In this document: in pieces, positions 1-8,777 of the stretch
Position numbering within the stretch: the stretch's first letter is position 1
How the letters are laid out: the number at the start of each line of letters is the position of its first letter
Assembly (NCBI RefSeq): GCF_034263275.1
Contig: NZ_CP139559.1
Coordinates: 4,216,001-4,280,000 of the forward strand
DNA: 64,000 nucleotides
Direction: 5' to 3'
Origin: Mucilaginibacter sp. cycad4
GTDB lineage: Bacteria > Bacteroidota > Bacteroidia > Sphingobacteriales > Sphingobacteriaceae
Translations under genes and position numbers: made by a program
The notes under the pieces: generated by a model
Seen by the model: only the letters and a program-made list of their open reading frames with translations
Database searches by the model: none
What the model was told of the DNA's origin: nothing

Positions 1-253
1 TTAACTGATCGATGAGAAATGCGAAAGGAAATTTTAATGCGCCAACCGCAAACCAGGTAAAGTAGTTAACATTAATAGGAACTCCTGTTGATTTTACCTG
101 GAAAAAAGCTGCAATGCTTAAACCAAATGATACCAGTACAAGCAAACTGCCAATAAAGCCAATTACACTTTTTGATAATGAATTACGGCCAAGTCCGTTT
201 ATAACAAAACCGGCTAACGGTAGTATTGGAATAAGCCAGATATATTGATTCAT
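1..253 (-). CDS. nuoL: NADH-quinone oxidoreductase subunit L (N-terminal part)
   Basis: Only the first 84 codons lie in the window; the frame runs off the left edge with no stop. The ATG is at 253-251. The protein begins MNQYIWLIPILPLAGFVING, the usual hydrophobic first helix of NuoL, and reads on through a second helix to FLIDQL, a stretch typical of this antiporter-like subunit. NuoL is one of the proton-pumping membrane-arm subunits of complex I. It follows nuoK in the same direction, as in other nuo operons, but is separated from it by a 182-bp repeat-bearing gap. The identity rests on both sequence and position. Confidence 0.93.
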   Translation of the reverse strand, partial: MNQYIWLIPILPLAGFVINGLGRNSLSKSVIGFIGSLLVLVSFGLSIAAFFQVKSTGVPINVNYFTWFAVGALKFPFAFLIDQL

Positions 254-254
254 A

Positions 255-436
255 AGCCCCCTCTAAATCTCCCCCGGCAGGGGAGACTTTTATTTTTAAT
301 TGTTTTATAAAAAATCCCTCTAATGAAAGATATTGAATATTTGCTTTAACGCTTTTTACCTGTTGTATAAATTCCCTAAAATCTCTGTTCACAGAAAGAT
401 TTTAGGCCCTCCCTTCAGGGGAGGGTTGGGTGGGGC
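255..436. repeat. Palindromic repeat between nuoL and nuoK (family I)
   Basis: The 182-bp gap holds two C-rich/G-rich hairpins, one at 269-287 and one at 407-425 (CCCTCCCTTCAGGGGAGGG). They sit near the ends of an AT-rich stretch, with a trailing GGGTGGGG. A similar unit (ACCCTCTCCTTCGGAGAGGG followed by GGGTGGGG) occurs near 19160-19225, so this looks like a dispersed repeat. It lies between two cotranscribed genes, so it would be carried in the nuo mRNA. A 69-codon minus-strand ORF at 183-392 overlaps nuoL and is not believable as a gene. Confidence 0.6.
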
Positions 437-765
437 TACCACTTCAACCTGTTCAGTACGTTGATATCAATTGAGTTGGTGTTACGGTAGATCATCACGA
501 TGATAGCCAAACCTACTGCAACTTCGGCAGCGGCCAGCGCCATGATAAAAAATACGAATACCTGCCCGGTAGCATCACCCCTGTATACCGAAAACGCGGT
601 AAGCAACAGGTTAACCGAGTTAAGCATCAACTCAACCGACATAAAGATCACGATAGCATTACGGCGGATTAATACGCCCATTACGCCTATAGCAAAAATG
701 ATAGTGCTTAATAATATGTAATGATTAAGCGGCACGGCGTGCATAGTATTTGTTAAACTTTCCAT
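436..765 (-). CDS. nuoK: NADH-quinone oxidoreductase subunit K
   Basis: A 109-aa, three-helix membrane subunit of complex I. The two membrane glutamates used in proton transfer in this family are visible, in FMSVELMLNSVNL and AAAEVAVGLAI. The usual length is about 100 aa. The extra N-terminal residues could mean that the true start is the internal Met8 (MHAVPLNHY). The first ATG overlaps the nuoJ stop by one base (TAATG), typical of translational coupling, and this favours the longer form. Confidence 0.95.
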   Translation of the reverse strand: MESLTNTMHAVPLNHYILLSTIIFAIGVMGVLIRRNAIVIFMSVELMLNSVNLLLTAFSVYRGDATGQVFVFFIMALAAAEVAVGLAIIVMIYRNTNSIDINVLNRLKW

Positions 766-1268
766 TATGCTGCTTTAGGTTCTTTTTCTTTAGTGGCCAA
801 TAATACCGCGCCTACCATTGCTGATAAAAGCAATACAGATGACACTTCAAATGGCAATAAAAATTCGTTGAACAATACTTTACCTAAGTTTTTTACAAGG
901 CCCAGATCAGGGTTTTGTAATAATACCGGGTTTGATGCGCCAATAAGTTTTAACGACGATGCAACAGCAACAGCTAAGATCCCGCCGCCAAAAACACCCG
1001 CTATTTTAACCATGAAAGGCTTTACAGGCTCCGACTCCTTATTAAGGTTGATGAGCATCAGCGTATACAGGAATAATACCAATATAGCGCCCATGTACAC
1101 AATGAAGTTTACAATCGCCAAAAATTGAGCGTTAAGCAAAATGTAGTGGATGGTGAAAGTAAAAAAAGTAAGGATCAGATAAAGGATACTATGTACCGGA
1201 TTTTTGGCCGAGATTACCAATATCGAAAAGAATATGGACAAAAATGCGATGAAGTAAAATGTACTCAT
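765..1268 (-). CDS. nuoJ: NADH-quinone oxidoreductase subunit J
   Basis: A 167-aa polytopic membrane subunit of complex I, starting MSTFYFIAFLSIFFSILVIS. It contains the conserved NPVHSILYLILTF and FIVYMGAILVLFLYTLMLIN segments of NuoJ, the latter corresponding to the pi-bulge helix TM3 region. It sits between nuoI and nuoK as in other nuo operons. A 57-bp gap separates it from nuoI, and it overlaps nuoK by one base. Confidence 0.95.
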   Translation of the reverse strand: MSTFYFIAFLSIFFSILVISAKNPVHSILYLILTFFTFTIHYILLNAQFLAIVNFIVYMGAILVLFLYTLMLINLNKESEPVKPFMVKIAGVFGGGILAVAVASSLKLIGASNPVLLQNPDLGLVKNLGKVLFNEFLLPFEVSSVLLLSAMVGAVLLATKEKEPKAA

Positions 1269-1325
1269 GTTTTTATTTACAAAATACCTTTACCCTTTTA
1301 GGCAGGGCAAAGGTATAAAACTTCT

Positions 1326-1823
1326 TTATTGATTTAAGGGTGCTTCTACTAATTTGTCTTTACCGTAAATAAAATCCTTCCTTAAGTAGTCGGCAGGTAC
1401 AATATCACCGTCAAGATAAATAGCTTCTTTAGGGCAGGCCTCTTCGCACAAACCGCAAAAAATGCAGCGCAGCATATTGATTTCATAAACAGCAGCGTAT
1501 TTCTCTTCACGATACAGGTGCTCCTCGCCTTTCTGGCGTTCGGCAGCTGTCATGGTAATAGCTTCTGCCGGGCATGATAACGCGCAAAGGCCGCAGGCGG
1601 TGCAACGTTCCCTGCCATCCTCATCACGTTTAAGCGAATGCATGCCACGGAAATTCTCTGAAAATTCACGCTTTTCTTCAGGATAGCTGATGGTTACCGG
1701 CTTTTTGAAAAAGTGTTTCATTGTAGTGGACAAACCGCCCACAATGGCCGGCAGGTAAGCACGCTCCAAAAAATTGAGTGGCTTAACTTCCAGTACTTTT
1801 CGTTTATTGCTTAATGATTCCAT
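1326..1823 (-). CDS. nuoI: NADH-quinone oxidoreductase subunit I (ferredoxin-like)
   Basis: A 165-aa peripheral-arm subunit carrying two [4Fe-4S] clusters (N6a and N6b). Both ferredoxin motifs are intact: CTACGLCALSCPAEAI and CIFCGLCEEACPKEAI. The open frame extends to 1865, but the ATG at 1823-1821 (MESLSNKRKV) is the better start because it lies 4 bases past the nuoH stop. The longer form would overlap nuoH. Confidence 0.95.
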   Translation of the reverse strand: MESLSNKRKVLEVKPLNFLERAYLPAIVGGLSTTMKHFFKKPVTISYPEEKREFSENFRGMHSLKRDEDGRERCTACGLCALSCPAEAITMTAAERQKGEEHLYREEKYAAVYEINMLRCIFCGLCEEACPKEAIYLDGDIVPADYLRKDFIYGKDKLVEAPLNQ

Positions 1824-1827
1824 TTGA

Positions 1828-2871
1828 TTAATATCCAAAGTGTGTAAGTAATGTGCTGCCCACACCGGTAAGCACTATATTGGCAATAGCCAATGGTATT
1901 AATATTTTCCAGCCCAGGTCCATCAACTGGTCATAACGGAAACGCGGGATTGTCCAGCGTACCCACATGAAGAAGAAGATAGAGAAGAAGATCTTACCAA
2001 ATAATATAACAACACCTAATATGGTTGCTGCGTTTGGTCCAGCCCACGCAGCAAAATTATCCATGAATGGATAGTTATAACCGCCCCAGTACAGGGTAGC
2101 CATTACTGCCGATGAGATGAACATGTTGATATACTCGGCAAACAGGTAAAAACCTAATTTCATTGATGAGTACTCGGTGTGATAACCGCCTACAAGTTCG
2201 GTTTCGCACTCGGGTAAATCGAATGGAGAGCGGTTGGTTTCGGCAAAGGCACAAACCAGGAACAATATAAAACCAAGTGGTTGCCTCCAAACGTTCCAGG
2301 CAAAACCGTGTTGCTGCTCGGCAATTTCTTTAAGGCTTAGCGTACCTGTAAGCATCAGCAAAGCAATGATGGATAAACCCATCGAAATTTCGTAGCTGAT
2401 GTTTTGCGAAGCCGCGCGGATAGCACCTAATAATGAATATTTATTGTTTGATGCCCAGCCACCAATCATGATACCGTAAACGCCCAGCGATACCACACCA
2501 AAAATGTACAATACACCTACGTTGATATCGGTAACCTGCAAATCAAAAGTACGGCCGCCTATTTGAATAGCCGATCCCCATGGAATAACAGCCGAACCGA
2601 TACAAGCAGTTAAAATTGCCAGTGAAGGCCCCACAATGAACAGGAAGCCGGTTGCATTGGTTGGGATGATCTCTTCTTTCAAAAACATCTTGCCACCATC
2701 GGCAAGGGGCTGTAAAATACCCCAGGGACCTGCACGGTTAGGGCCAATCCTATCCTGGAAAAATGCAGCAACTTTACGTTCGGCATAGGTTGAATACATA
2801 GCTACAACCAGGCTGATAGCGAAAATCACAACGATCAGTACGATCCTGAATATTAAATCGGTAGTTTCCAT
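1828..2871 (-). CDS. nuoH: NADH-quinone oxidoreductase subunit H
   Basis: A 347-aa, eight-helix membrane subunit that forms the quinone-access region of complex I. Recognisable family blocks include YAERKVAAFFQDRIGPNRAG near the N-terminus, the ETNRSPFDLPECETELVGGY loop in the middle, and WVRWTIPRFRYDQLMDLGWK near the C-terminus. Its ATG overlaps the nuoG stop by one base. Confidence 0.96.
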   Translation of the reverse strand: METTDLIFRIVLIVVIFAISLVVAMYSTYAERKVAAFFQDRIGPNRAGPWGILQPLADGGKMFLKEEIIPTNATGFLFIVGPSLAILTACIGSAVIPWGSAIQIGGRTFDLQVTDINVGVLYIFGVVSLGVYGIMIGGWASNNKYSLLGAIRAASQNISYEISMGLSIIALLMLTGTLSLKEIAEQQHGFAWNVWRQPLGFILFLVCAFAETNRSPFDLPECETELVGGYHTEYSSMKLGFYLFAEYINMFISSAVMATLYWGGYNYPFMDNFAAWAGPNAATILGVVILFGKIFFSIFFFMWVRWTIPRFRYDQLMDLGWKILIPLAIANIVLTGVGSTLLTHFGY

Positions 2872-3866
2872 TATAAGCGGGTCTCCCTTTCAAATTGTTC
2901 TTTATTGGCTTCCATCAATACCGGGTTGGTTTTAACAACCGGCAGCGGTGTAAACTCGTAATGGTTAGCGCTGATCACCGATTGATGCGATACTTTACGC
3001 GGGCCTTCAATAACCCAGTCGGCAGTTTTCTTTTTGTCGAAACGGCAGGTATTGCAGATAAACTCCTCAACCTCACCATAAACATCCTTACGACCGGTTA
3101 CCCTGATCACATCTTCGCCTTTATACCAAAGTGTTACTTTACCGCAGCATTTATCGCAATCGCGGTGTGCTTCAACCGGCTTGGTGAACCATACACGGTT
3201 TTTAAAGCGGAAGGTTTTATCAGTTAATGCGCCTACCGGGCAAACGTCAATCATGTTACCCGAAAAATCGTTATCAACAGCTTTGCTGATGTAAGTGGAG
3301 ATTTCAGAATGATCGCCCCTGTTCAGGATCCCGTGTAAACGGGTATTGGTGATCTGATCGGCAGTGAACACGCAACGGTAGCAAAGGATGCAACGGGTCA
3401 TGTGCAGCTGGATCTTATCACCTATATCGATCTTCTCAAATGTGCGGCGGTCAAATTCATAGCGGGTTTTTGCGGCGCCATGCTCAAAGCCAAGGTCCTG
3501 CAAGTGGCATTCGCCGGCCTGATCGCACACAGGGCAATCAAGCGGGTGATTGATCAGCAGCATTTCTACCACGCCTTTACGTGCTTCAATAACCTCAGGC
3601 GAAGTGATATTTTGTACCTCCATCCCATCCATAACACCGGTACGGCATGAAGCTACCAGCTTAGGCATAGGGCGCGGATCTTTTTCTGATCCTTTGGTAA
3701 CCTTAACCAAACAGGTACGGCATTTACCGCCGCTACCAGCCAGTTTGGAGTAATAGCACATAGCAGGCGGAACAATGTCGCCCCCTATCTGCCTTGCGGC
3801 ATTCAGGATGCTTGTTCCGGGTTCTACATCAACGGTTATTCCGTCTATTGTTACTTTCATTGACAT
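2871..3866 (-). CDS. nuoG: NADH-quinone oxidoreductase subunit G, short form
   Basis: A 331-aa Fe-S subunit of the peripheral arm. The N-terminal [2Fe-2S] ligands are visible (Cys37, Cys49, Cys52 and a later Cys). They are followed by the His/Cys cluster region CDQAGECHLQDL, the ferredoxin-like MTRCILCYRC and VCPVGALT motifs, and a four-cysteine [4Fe-4S] segment (CDKC...CNTC). The protein then stops; the large molybdopterin-oxidoreductase-like domain of the roughly 900-aa E. coli protein is absent. A short NuoG is usual in Bacteroidota as far as I recall. The start could also be Met3 (MKVTIDGI). Confidence 0.94.
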   Translation of the reverse strand: MSMKVTIDGITVDVEPGTSILNAARQIGGDIVPPAMCYYSKLAGSGGKCRTCLVKVTKGSEKDPRPMPKLVASCRTGVMDGMEVQNITSPEVIEARKGVVEMLLINHPLDCPVCDQAGECHLQDLGFEHGAAKTRYEFDRRTFEKIDIGDKIQLHMTRCILCYRCVFTADQITNTRLHGILNRGDHSEISTYISKAVDNDFSGNMIDVCPVGALTDKTFRFKNRVWFTKPVEAHRDCDKCCGKVTLWYKGEDVIRVTGRKDVYGEVEEFICNTCRFDKKKTADWVIEGPRKVSHQSVISANHYEFTPLPVVKTNPVLMEANKEQFERETRL

Positions 3867-3930
3867 TTAATAATAACGTCGTTTGTTAATTTCTAAAATC
3901 TCTGTTCTCAAACTAAAGCTCAAAAACTTC

Positions 3931-4012
3931 CGTCATTGCGAGGTACGAAGCAATCCCCGATTTGCAGGTACGCCCTGTACAGTTAGGGATTGCTTCGTAC
4001 CTCGCAATGACG
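3931..4012. repeat. Dispersed palindrome, family A copy 1
   Basis: An 82-bp inverted repeat in the nuoG-nuoF gap. The left arm starts CGTCATTGCGAGGTACGAAG, and the right arm is its near-perfect reverse complement, ending CTCGCAATGACG. Arms are about 28 bp around a 25-base loop. The same arms occur at 26306-26399, 41755-41849 and 47636-47717. It is inside the nuo transcript and would form a strong RNA hairpin. Confidence 0.9.
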
Positions 4013-4021
4013 TTTTACTAT

Positions 4022-5380
4022 TTACGCAGTCTCCACAACTTTCAGCGGATCAGCATAATGTGCCAAACCATAGTTTCTTGAAGTTGCTTCGCTTGCATTT
4101 GTTACATGCCACTCAAACTCATCCCTGAAATGGCGGATAGCGCTGGCCACCGGCCATGCTGCCGCGTCACCCAGCGGACAAATGGTATTTCCTTCTATTT
4201 TCTTAGATACATCAACCAGCAGGTCCATGTCGCTCATTTTGCCATGGCCGTACTCCAGGCGGTGCAATACTTTTTCCATCCAGCCGGTACCTTCACGGCA
4301 AGGCGAACATTGTCCGCAGCTTTCATGATGGTAAAAACGGGCGAAGTTCCAGGTATTACGTACGATACAGGCATCTTCATCATAAGCGATGAAACCGCCC
4401 GAACCCAACATAGTACCACTTACGAAACCACCATCTGATAATGATTCATAGCTCATCAAACGGGCTTCGTTATTGATAGTCTTCAGGATCAGGTTAGCCG
4501 GTAAAATTGGCACCGATGAACCACCTGCAACAACAGCTTTTAAGCGTTTTCCATTGGCGATACCACCGCAATACTCATCCGAATAAATAAATTCTTCAAC
4601 AGGTACACCGAGTTCAATTTCGTAAACGCCCGGCTTTTTCAAGTTACCGCCTGCAGATATCAATTTGGTACCTGTACTACGACCGATACCTATTTTAGCA
4701 TACTCGTCGCCGCCTTCGTTAATGATCGGCACAACAGCAGCAATTGATTCAACGTTGTTGACTACCGTAGGACAGCCATATAAACCGGCTATAGCTGGAA
4801 ACGGTGGTTTAATACGCGGGTTACCACGTTTACCTTCCAATGATTCCAACAACGCGGTTTCTTCACCGCAGATGTAGGCACCACCGCCTGGTTGAACGTA
4901 AAGCTCAAGATCGTAACCTGTACCTAAGATGTTTTTTCCTAAGAAACCTTTTGCTTTTGCTTCGGCGATAGCCCTTTCCAGGATCCTTACCTGCGGCATC
5001 ATTTCGCCGCGCAGGTAGATGTATGATGTATTAGCACCAAGCGCAAAGCTTGCTACTATCATGCCCTCAATCAGTAAGTGAGGGATGTAAGTCATCAAAT
5101 AACGGTCTTTAAAGGTTCCCGGCTCTGATTCATCGCCATTGCAAACCAGGTAACGTGCTACGCCTTCGGGTTTAGCCAGAAAGCTCCACTTCATACCTGT
5201 AGGAAAGCCTGCACCACCACGGCCGCGCAGGCCTGATTTTTTAACCTCCTCAACAATCGCTTCGGGCGACATGGTTTTTAATGCTTTCTCGACAGAAGCA
5301 TAGCCACCTTTTGAGCGGTAAACATCAAATGTATTGATGCCGGGTACGTTTATATGTTCTAAAAGTAATTTCCGTCCCAT
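4022..5380 (-). CDS. nuoF: NADH-quinone oxidoreductase subunit F
   Basis: A 452-aa subunit that binds NADH, FMN and the N3 [4Fe-4S] cluster. The glycine-rich FMN/NADH segment GLRGRGGAGFPTGMKWSF lies near residue 50, and GGGAYICGEETALLESLEGK near 180. The cluster ligands ESCGQCSPCREGTGW and the later CPLGDAAAWP are intact. It lies 3 bases downstream of nuoE. A 155-bp gap with a family A palindrome separates it from nuoG. Confidence 0.96.
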   Translation of the reverse strand: MGRKLLLEHINVPGINTFDVYRSKGGYASVEKALKTMSPEAIVEEVKKSGLRGRGGAGFPTGMKWSFLAKPEGVARYLVCNGDESEPGTFKDRYLMTYIPHLLIEGMIVASFALGANTSYIYLRGEMMPQVRILERAIAEAKAKGFLGKNILGTGYDLELYVQPGGGAYICGEETALLESLEGKRGNPRIKPPFPAIAGLYGCPTVVNNVESIAAVVPIINEGGDEYAKIGIGRSTGTKLISAGGNLKKPGVYEIELGVPVEEFIYSDEYCGGIANGKRLKAVVAGGSSVPILPANLILKTINNEARLMSYESLSDGGFVSGTMLGSGGFIAYDEDACIVRNTWNFARFYHHESCGQCSPCREGTGWMEKVLHRLEYGHGKMSDMDLLVDVSKKIEGNTICPLGDAAAWPVASAIRHFRDEFEWHVTNASEATSRNYGLAHYADPLKVVETA

Positions 5381-5383
5381 AGC

Positions 5384-5908
5384 TTAATTCTTAGCTTTCG
5401 CTTTTAAATCACTGATCAGTTTATCTACCGACTCATTGGTCAGGTTTTCATAAAATGTATATTCGGGGCCTATCTGTAATACCGGGCCATAGCCACAGGC
5501 AGCAAGGCACTCAACACCGCGCCAGCTAAATAAGCCATCGGGAGTAACTTCTCCTTCTTTTACGCCAAGTGTTTCCTCAATATGATCCATGATCTTTTCG
5601 GCACCTACCAGGCAGCAACCGCTTGTACGGCAAACTTCCAGTACGTATTTGCCCTGCGGGCGTAAAAAGTACATGGTATAAAATGTGGCAACCTCATATA
5701 CCTCGATAGGCAGGATGCTCAAGTATTCGGCAACCTTATCCATTGCAGGTGCGCTCACCCAGCCAAATTCGGCCTGTACCAGGTGAAGGATCGGCAATAA
5801 GCCCGATTTTTGTTTTCCCTGCGGATAACGGCTAACTATCTCATCAAATTTGCTGATCAGTGCCGGCGAAAATTCAACCGGTTCCTGAGCTTCGTCAACT
5901 CTAAGCAT
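5384..5908 (-). CDS. nuoE: NADH-quinone oxidoreductase subunit E
   Basis: A 174-aa thioredoxin-fold subunit carrying the N1a [2Fe-2S] cluster. The four cysteine ligands fall in CRTSGCC and CLAACGYGP. The N-terminal helical segment (YPQGKQKSGLLPILHLVQAE) is typical. It overlaps the end of nuoD by 8 bases, which implies coupled translation. Confidence 0.95.
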   Translation of the reverse strand: MLRVDEAQEPVEFSPALISKFDEIVSRYPQGKQKSGLLPILHLVQAEFGWVSAPAMDKVAEYLSILPIEVYEVATFYTMYFLRPQGKYVLEVCRTSGCCLVGAEKIMDHIEETLGVKEGEVTPDGLFSWRGVECLAACGYGPVLQIGPEYTFYENLTNESVDKLISDLKAKAKN

Positions 5909-7112
5909 CTAACTCTCCGGCTATAACGTTTAAACTACTCATGTTAATAATAGCATCTGATAATAACATACCACGGCTCATTGGCGCATACATCTGGTAA
6001 TTGATGAAGCTTGGCCTGCGGAAATGCAAACGGTACGGCGAACGGCCACCATCATTAACCAGGTAAAAGCCCAGCTCGCCGTTAGCACCTTCAACCGAAT
6101 GATAAACCTCGGTGGTTGGGGTTGGAATTTCGCCCATCACAATTTTAAAGTGATAGATCAAAGCTTCCATATTATTATATACTTCCTCTTTTGGAGGCAG
6201 GTAAAATTCAGGTACATCGGCATGAAAAATATCGCTTGGCTCTTTATCAAGCTTGGCTAATGCCTGCTCAATGATCCTTAAGCTTTGCCACATTTCTTCG
6301 TTACGAACCAAAAAGCGATTGTAAACGTCACCATTATCACCTACCGGAACTTCAAATTCAAAGTCTTCGTATGATGAATATGGGTTCATGGCCCTAACGT
6401 CATAATCAACACCGGCAGCGCGTAAAAGAGGGCCTGTCCAGCTGTAGCTCAAAGCAGTTTCGGCGCTAACGGCCGCTACATCCCTGGTACGGTCAACGAA
6501 GATCCTGTTGCGGTTAAACAGGCTTTCAAACTCTTTAAGGGTTTTAGGGAAATTTTTTAAAAACGCGCGCAGCTTATCAAAGGCACGGCTATTGAAGTTA
6601 CGTTCAAAACCACCTATACGGCCAATGTTGGTTGTAAGGCGCGATCCGCAAACTTCCTCGTATATTTCATAAATAGCCTCGCGGTGCTCCATCATGTACA
6701 GGAAGCCTGTAAATGCGCCGGTATCCACACCCAATACACCATTACAAATAATATGATCGCTTATACGCGCAAGCTCCATTACAATTACACGCAGGTAATC
6801 AACACGCTTAGGAATCTGGATATTTAAAAGCTTTTCAACCGTCATGTGCCAGCCCATATTGTTGATAGGCGATGAACAGTAGTTTAAACGGTCGGTAAGT
6901 GGGGTGATCTGGTAAAACGGCCTGTGTTCGGCAATTTTTTCAAATGCGCGGTGTATATAACCAATGGTTGATACACCACTAACGATACGCTCACCATCCA
7001 GCTGGAGCACATTTTGAAACACACCATGGGTGGCAGGGTGCGTTGGGCCCAGGTTTAGGGTTGACAGTTCGTTTTGCGGATCGTTATCTGTATATACAGG
7101 ATGATTTTGCAT
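5901..7112 (-). CDS. nuoD: NADH-quinone oxidoreductase subunit D
   Basis: A 403-aa peripheral-arm subunit that helps form the quinone pocket. The N-terminus shows LNLGPTHPATHGVFQ, with the quinone-site histidines. The C-terminus ends INMSSLNVIAGELDA, close to the E. coli end. It is a separate gene from nuoC, whereas E. coli has a fused NuoCD. About 120 bp of repetitive sequence lies between nuoC and nuoD. Confidence 0.96.
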   Translation of the reverse strand: MQNHPVYTDNDPQNELSTLNLGPTHPATHGVFQNVLQLDGERIVSGVSTIGYIHRAFEKIAEHRPFYQITPLTDRLNYCSSPINNMGWHMTVEKLLNIQIPKRVDYLRVIVMELARISDHIICNGVLGVDTGAFTGFLYMMEHREAIYEIYEEVCGSRLTTNIGRIGGFERNFNSRAFDKLRAFLKNFPKTLKEFESLFNRNRIFVDRTRDVAAVSAETALSYSWTGPLLRAAGVDYDVRAMNPYSSYEDFEFEVPVGDNGDVYNRFLVRNEEMWQSLRIIEQALAKLDKEPSDIFHADVPEFYLPPKEEVYNNMEALIYHFKIVMGEIPTPTTEVYHSVEGANGELGFYLVNDGGRSPYRLHFRRPSFINYQMYAPMSRGMLLSDAIINMSSLNVIAGELDA

Positions 7113-7119
7113 CAGTATT

Positions 7120-7225
7120 GTTATTAGAGTCAGGAATCAAGAAGGCAAGAATCAAGATAAAAACTTGTTCCCGCTTCTTATTTCCTAATTTCTTGATTCT
7201 TATATCTCAATTTCTTGATTCTATA
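7120..7225. repeat. Short direct and inverted repeats between nuoC and nuoD
   Basis: The 119-bp gap is built from variants of GAATCAAGA and its complement TCTTGATTC. There are two copies in one orientation near 7134-7160 and three in the other near 7172-7222. The two halves can pair into a long imperfect hairpin. It looks like a degenerate mini-repeat of a type scattered in related genomes (inference). No gene is visible. Confidence 0.6.
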
Positions 7226-7231
7226 TTCCAA

Positions 7232-7735
7232 TTATCTTCCGAAATAGAAATCCTTCTTGTCAACACGGTTAGGGTCTTCCAGCGGAAATTCCTTACGCAT
7301 TGGGAAAGCGGTCATATCATCTACGTTCAAAATCCTGCGCAAATCCGGGTGACCGTCAAATAGTACCCCAAAAAGGTCATAAGTTTCGCGCTCCATCCAG
7401 TTTGCACCATCCCAAAGCACAGTAGCGGTTGGGATGTGCACATCAGCATCGGCCAAAAATACTTTGATCCTGATGCGGGTATTGGTAGTGAGGCTGTGCA
7501 GGTGATAAATAACGCCTATTGGCTTTTCTTGTTCAGGGTAGTGAATCCCCGTAATATCTGTCAGAAAAATGAACTTAAGAGCCGGATCTGTTTTCAGGAA
7601 TGTAAGCAGATCGATGATTGTTTCACGGCCGGTTTCAACAGTCAGCAGTTCATACGGCTCACCAACAACGGTTACCTGGGTATCAAATTTATCGCTTATT
7701 GCTTTGATAAGCTCTTCGTTAGGTATCTTAGCCAT
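7232..7735 (-). CDS. nuoC: NADH-quinone oxidoreductase subunit C
   Basis: A 167-aa peripheral-arm subunit. The 30-kDa-subunit signature is visible toward the C-terminus: ANWMERETYDLFGVLFDGHP, then LRRILN and MRKEFPLEDPNR. The ATG (7735-7733) overlaps the nuoB stop by one base. It is not fused to nuoD. Confidence 0.95.
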   Translation of the reverse strand: MAKIPNEELIKAISDKFDTQVTVVGEPYELLTVETGRETIIDLLTFLKTDPALKFIFLTDITGIHYPEQEKPIGVIYHLHSLTTNTRIRIKVFLADADVHIPTATVLWDGANWMERETYDLFGVLFDGHPDLRRILNVDDMTAFPMRKEFPLEDPNRVDKKDFYFGR

Positions 7736-8277
7736 TATTGGATTCCGTATTTAGCTAATAACTCCTGGTATTTTGGCTCATTCCTGCGGCGCAGAGATTC
7801 CGTTTTTACCAGTTCCTGAATATTCATAAAACCATCAATAATTGCCTCCGGCCTTGGCGGGCAGCCCGGTACGTAAACGTCAACCGGGATAACTTCGTCA
7901 ATACCTTGCAAAACGGAGTAAGTATCAAATATACCACCGCTTGAAGCGCAGGCGCCAACAGCCATTACCCAACGGGGTTCGGCCATTTGCAGGTATACCT
8001 GGCGCAGCACAGGGGCCATTTTCTTGGCTATGGTACCCATAACCATTAACAAATCGGCCTGGCGCGGCGAAAAGCTCAAACGCTCGGCACCAAAACGCGA
8101 AAGATCATAGTGAGATGCCATAGTGGCCATAAACTCAATACCGCAGCATGAAGTAGCAAATGGTAAAGGCCATAATGAATTTGAGCGTGCTATGCCTATT
8201 ACTTTATCAAGCGAGGTAGCAAAAAACCCGGCGCCTTCAACTCCGGCAGGGGCATCAACTAATTGAATATCACTCAT
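7735..8277 (-). CDS. nuoB: NADH-quinone oxidoreductase subunit B
   Basis: A 180-aa subunit carrying the N2 [4Fe-4S] cluster that reduces quinone. The four ligands are visible: the tandem Cys44-Cys45 (FATSCCGIEFM), Cys110 (GACASSGG) and Cys139 (VPGCPPRPEAI). It is separated from nuoA by 124 bp that holds a promoter-like motif. Confidence 0.97.
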   Translation of the reverse strand: MSDIQLVDAPAGVEGAGFFATSLDKVIGIARSNSLWPLPFATSCCGIEFMATMASHYDLSRFGAERLSFSPRQADLLMVMGTIAKKMAPVLRQVYLQMAEPRWVMAVGACASSGGIFDTYSVLQGIDEVIPVDVYVPGCPPRPEAIIDGFMNIQELVKTESLRRRNEPKYQELLAKYGIQ

Positions 8278-8328
8278 TGAACTAAATTGATAGAAAAACC
8301 ATCACCCACTAAATGTGGATAATGAGAG

Positions 8329-8336
8329 CAAATTTA
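8329..8336 (-). promoter_or_regulatory. Possible internal promoter before nuoB
   Basis: The minus strand reads TAAATTTG here, matching the Bacteroidota -7 consensus TAnnTTTG. The implied transcript would start near 8322, about 45 bases before nuoB. No TTG stands at the expected -33 position, so this is a weak call. The 124-bp nuoA-nuoB gap is unusually long for this operon, which is why I looked. Confidence 0.3.
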
Positions 8337-8401
8337 CAATAATAACGATGTAAAATGTACACTATAGGCGTACAGGGGTTATATTTAGAATCGTTCTAAA
8401 C

Positions 8402-8773
8402 TTAATCCCAGTCTAAAGCGCCCTTTTTTATTACGTAGATAAAACCCAGCAAAAGTGTAGCCATGAAAATAAACATTTCAATAAGACCGGTAATGCCCAA
8501 AGCCTTAAAATTTACAGCCCATGGATACATAAAAATCACTTCCACATCAAACAGCACAAACAGGATAGCTACCAGGAAATATTTAATGGAGATTGGTGTA
8601 CGGGCGTTACCCACCACCTCAATACCCGACTCAAAAGGGGTCAGCTTATCTTTTGTTTTTCTTTTAGGCCCTATTTTGTGCGTTACAAACATTGTTGTTA
8701 CCACAAACCCTAAAGCAACCACCATTTGAAATATGATGGGTAAATAATTAACCGGTAAACTTTGTGCTTCCAT
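8402..8773 (-). CDS. nuoA: NADH-quinone oxidoreductase subunit A
   Basis: A 123-aa membrane subunit and the first gene of the complex I operon. It shows KLTPFESGIEVVGNARTPIS, the conserved loop with the cysteine position replaced by Val/Gly. This is followed by IKYFLVAILFVLFDVEVIFMYPWA, the family's signature helix with its acidic pair. There are three predicted membrane helices. The start is ATG at 8773; a -7-like box lies only 4 bases upstream of it. Confidence 0.95.
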   Translation of the reverse strand: MEAQSLPVNYLPIIFQMVVALGFVVTTMFVTHKIGPKRKTKDKLTPFESGIEVVGNARTPISIKYFLVAILFVLFDVEVIFMYPWAVNFKALGITGLIEMFIFMATLLLGFIYVIKKGALDWD

Positions 8774-8777
8774 GCTG

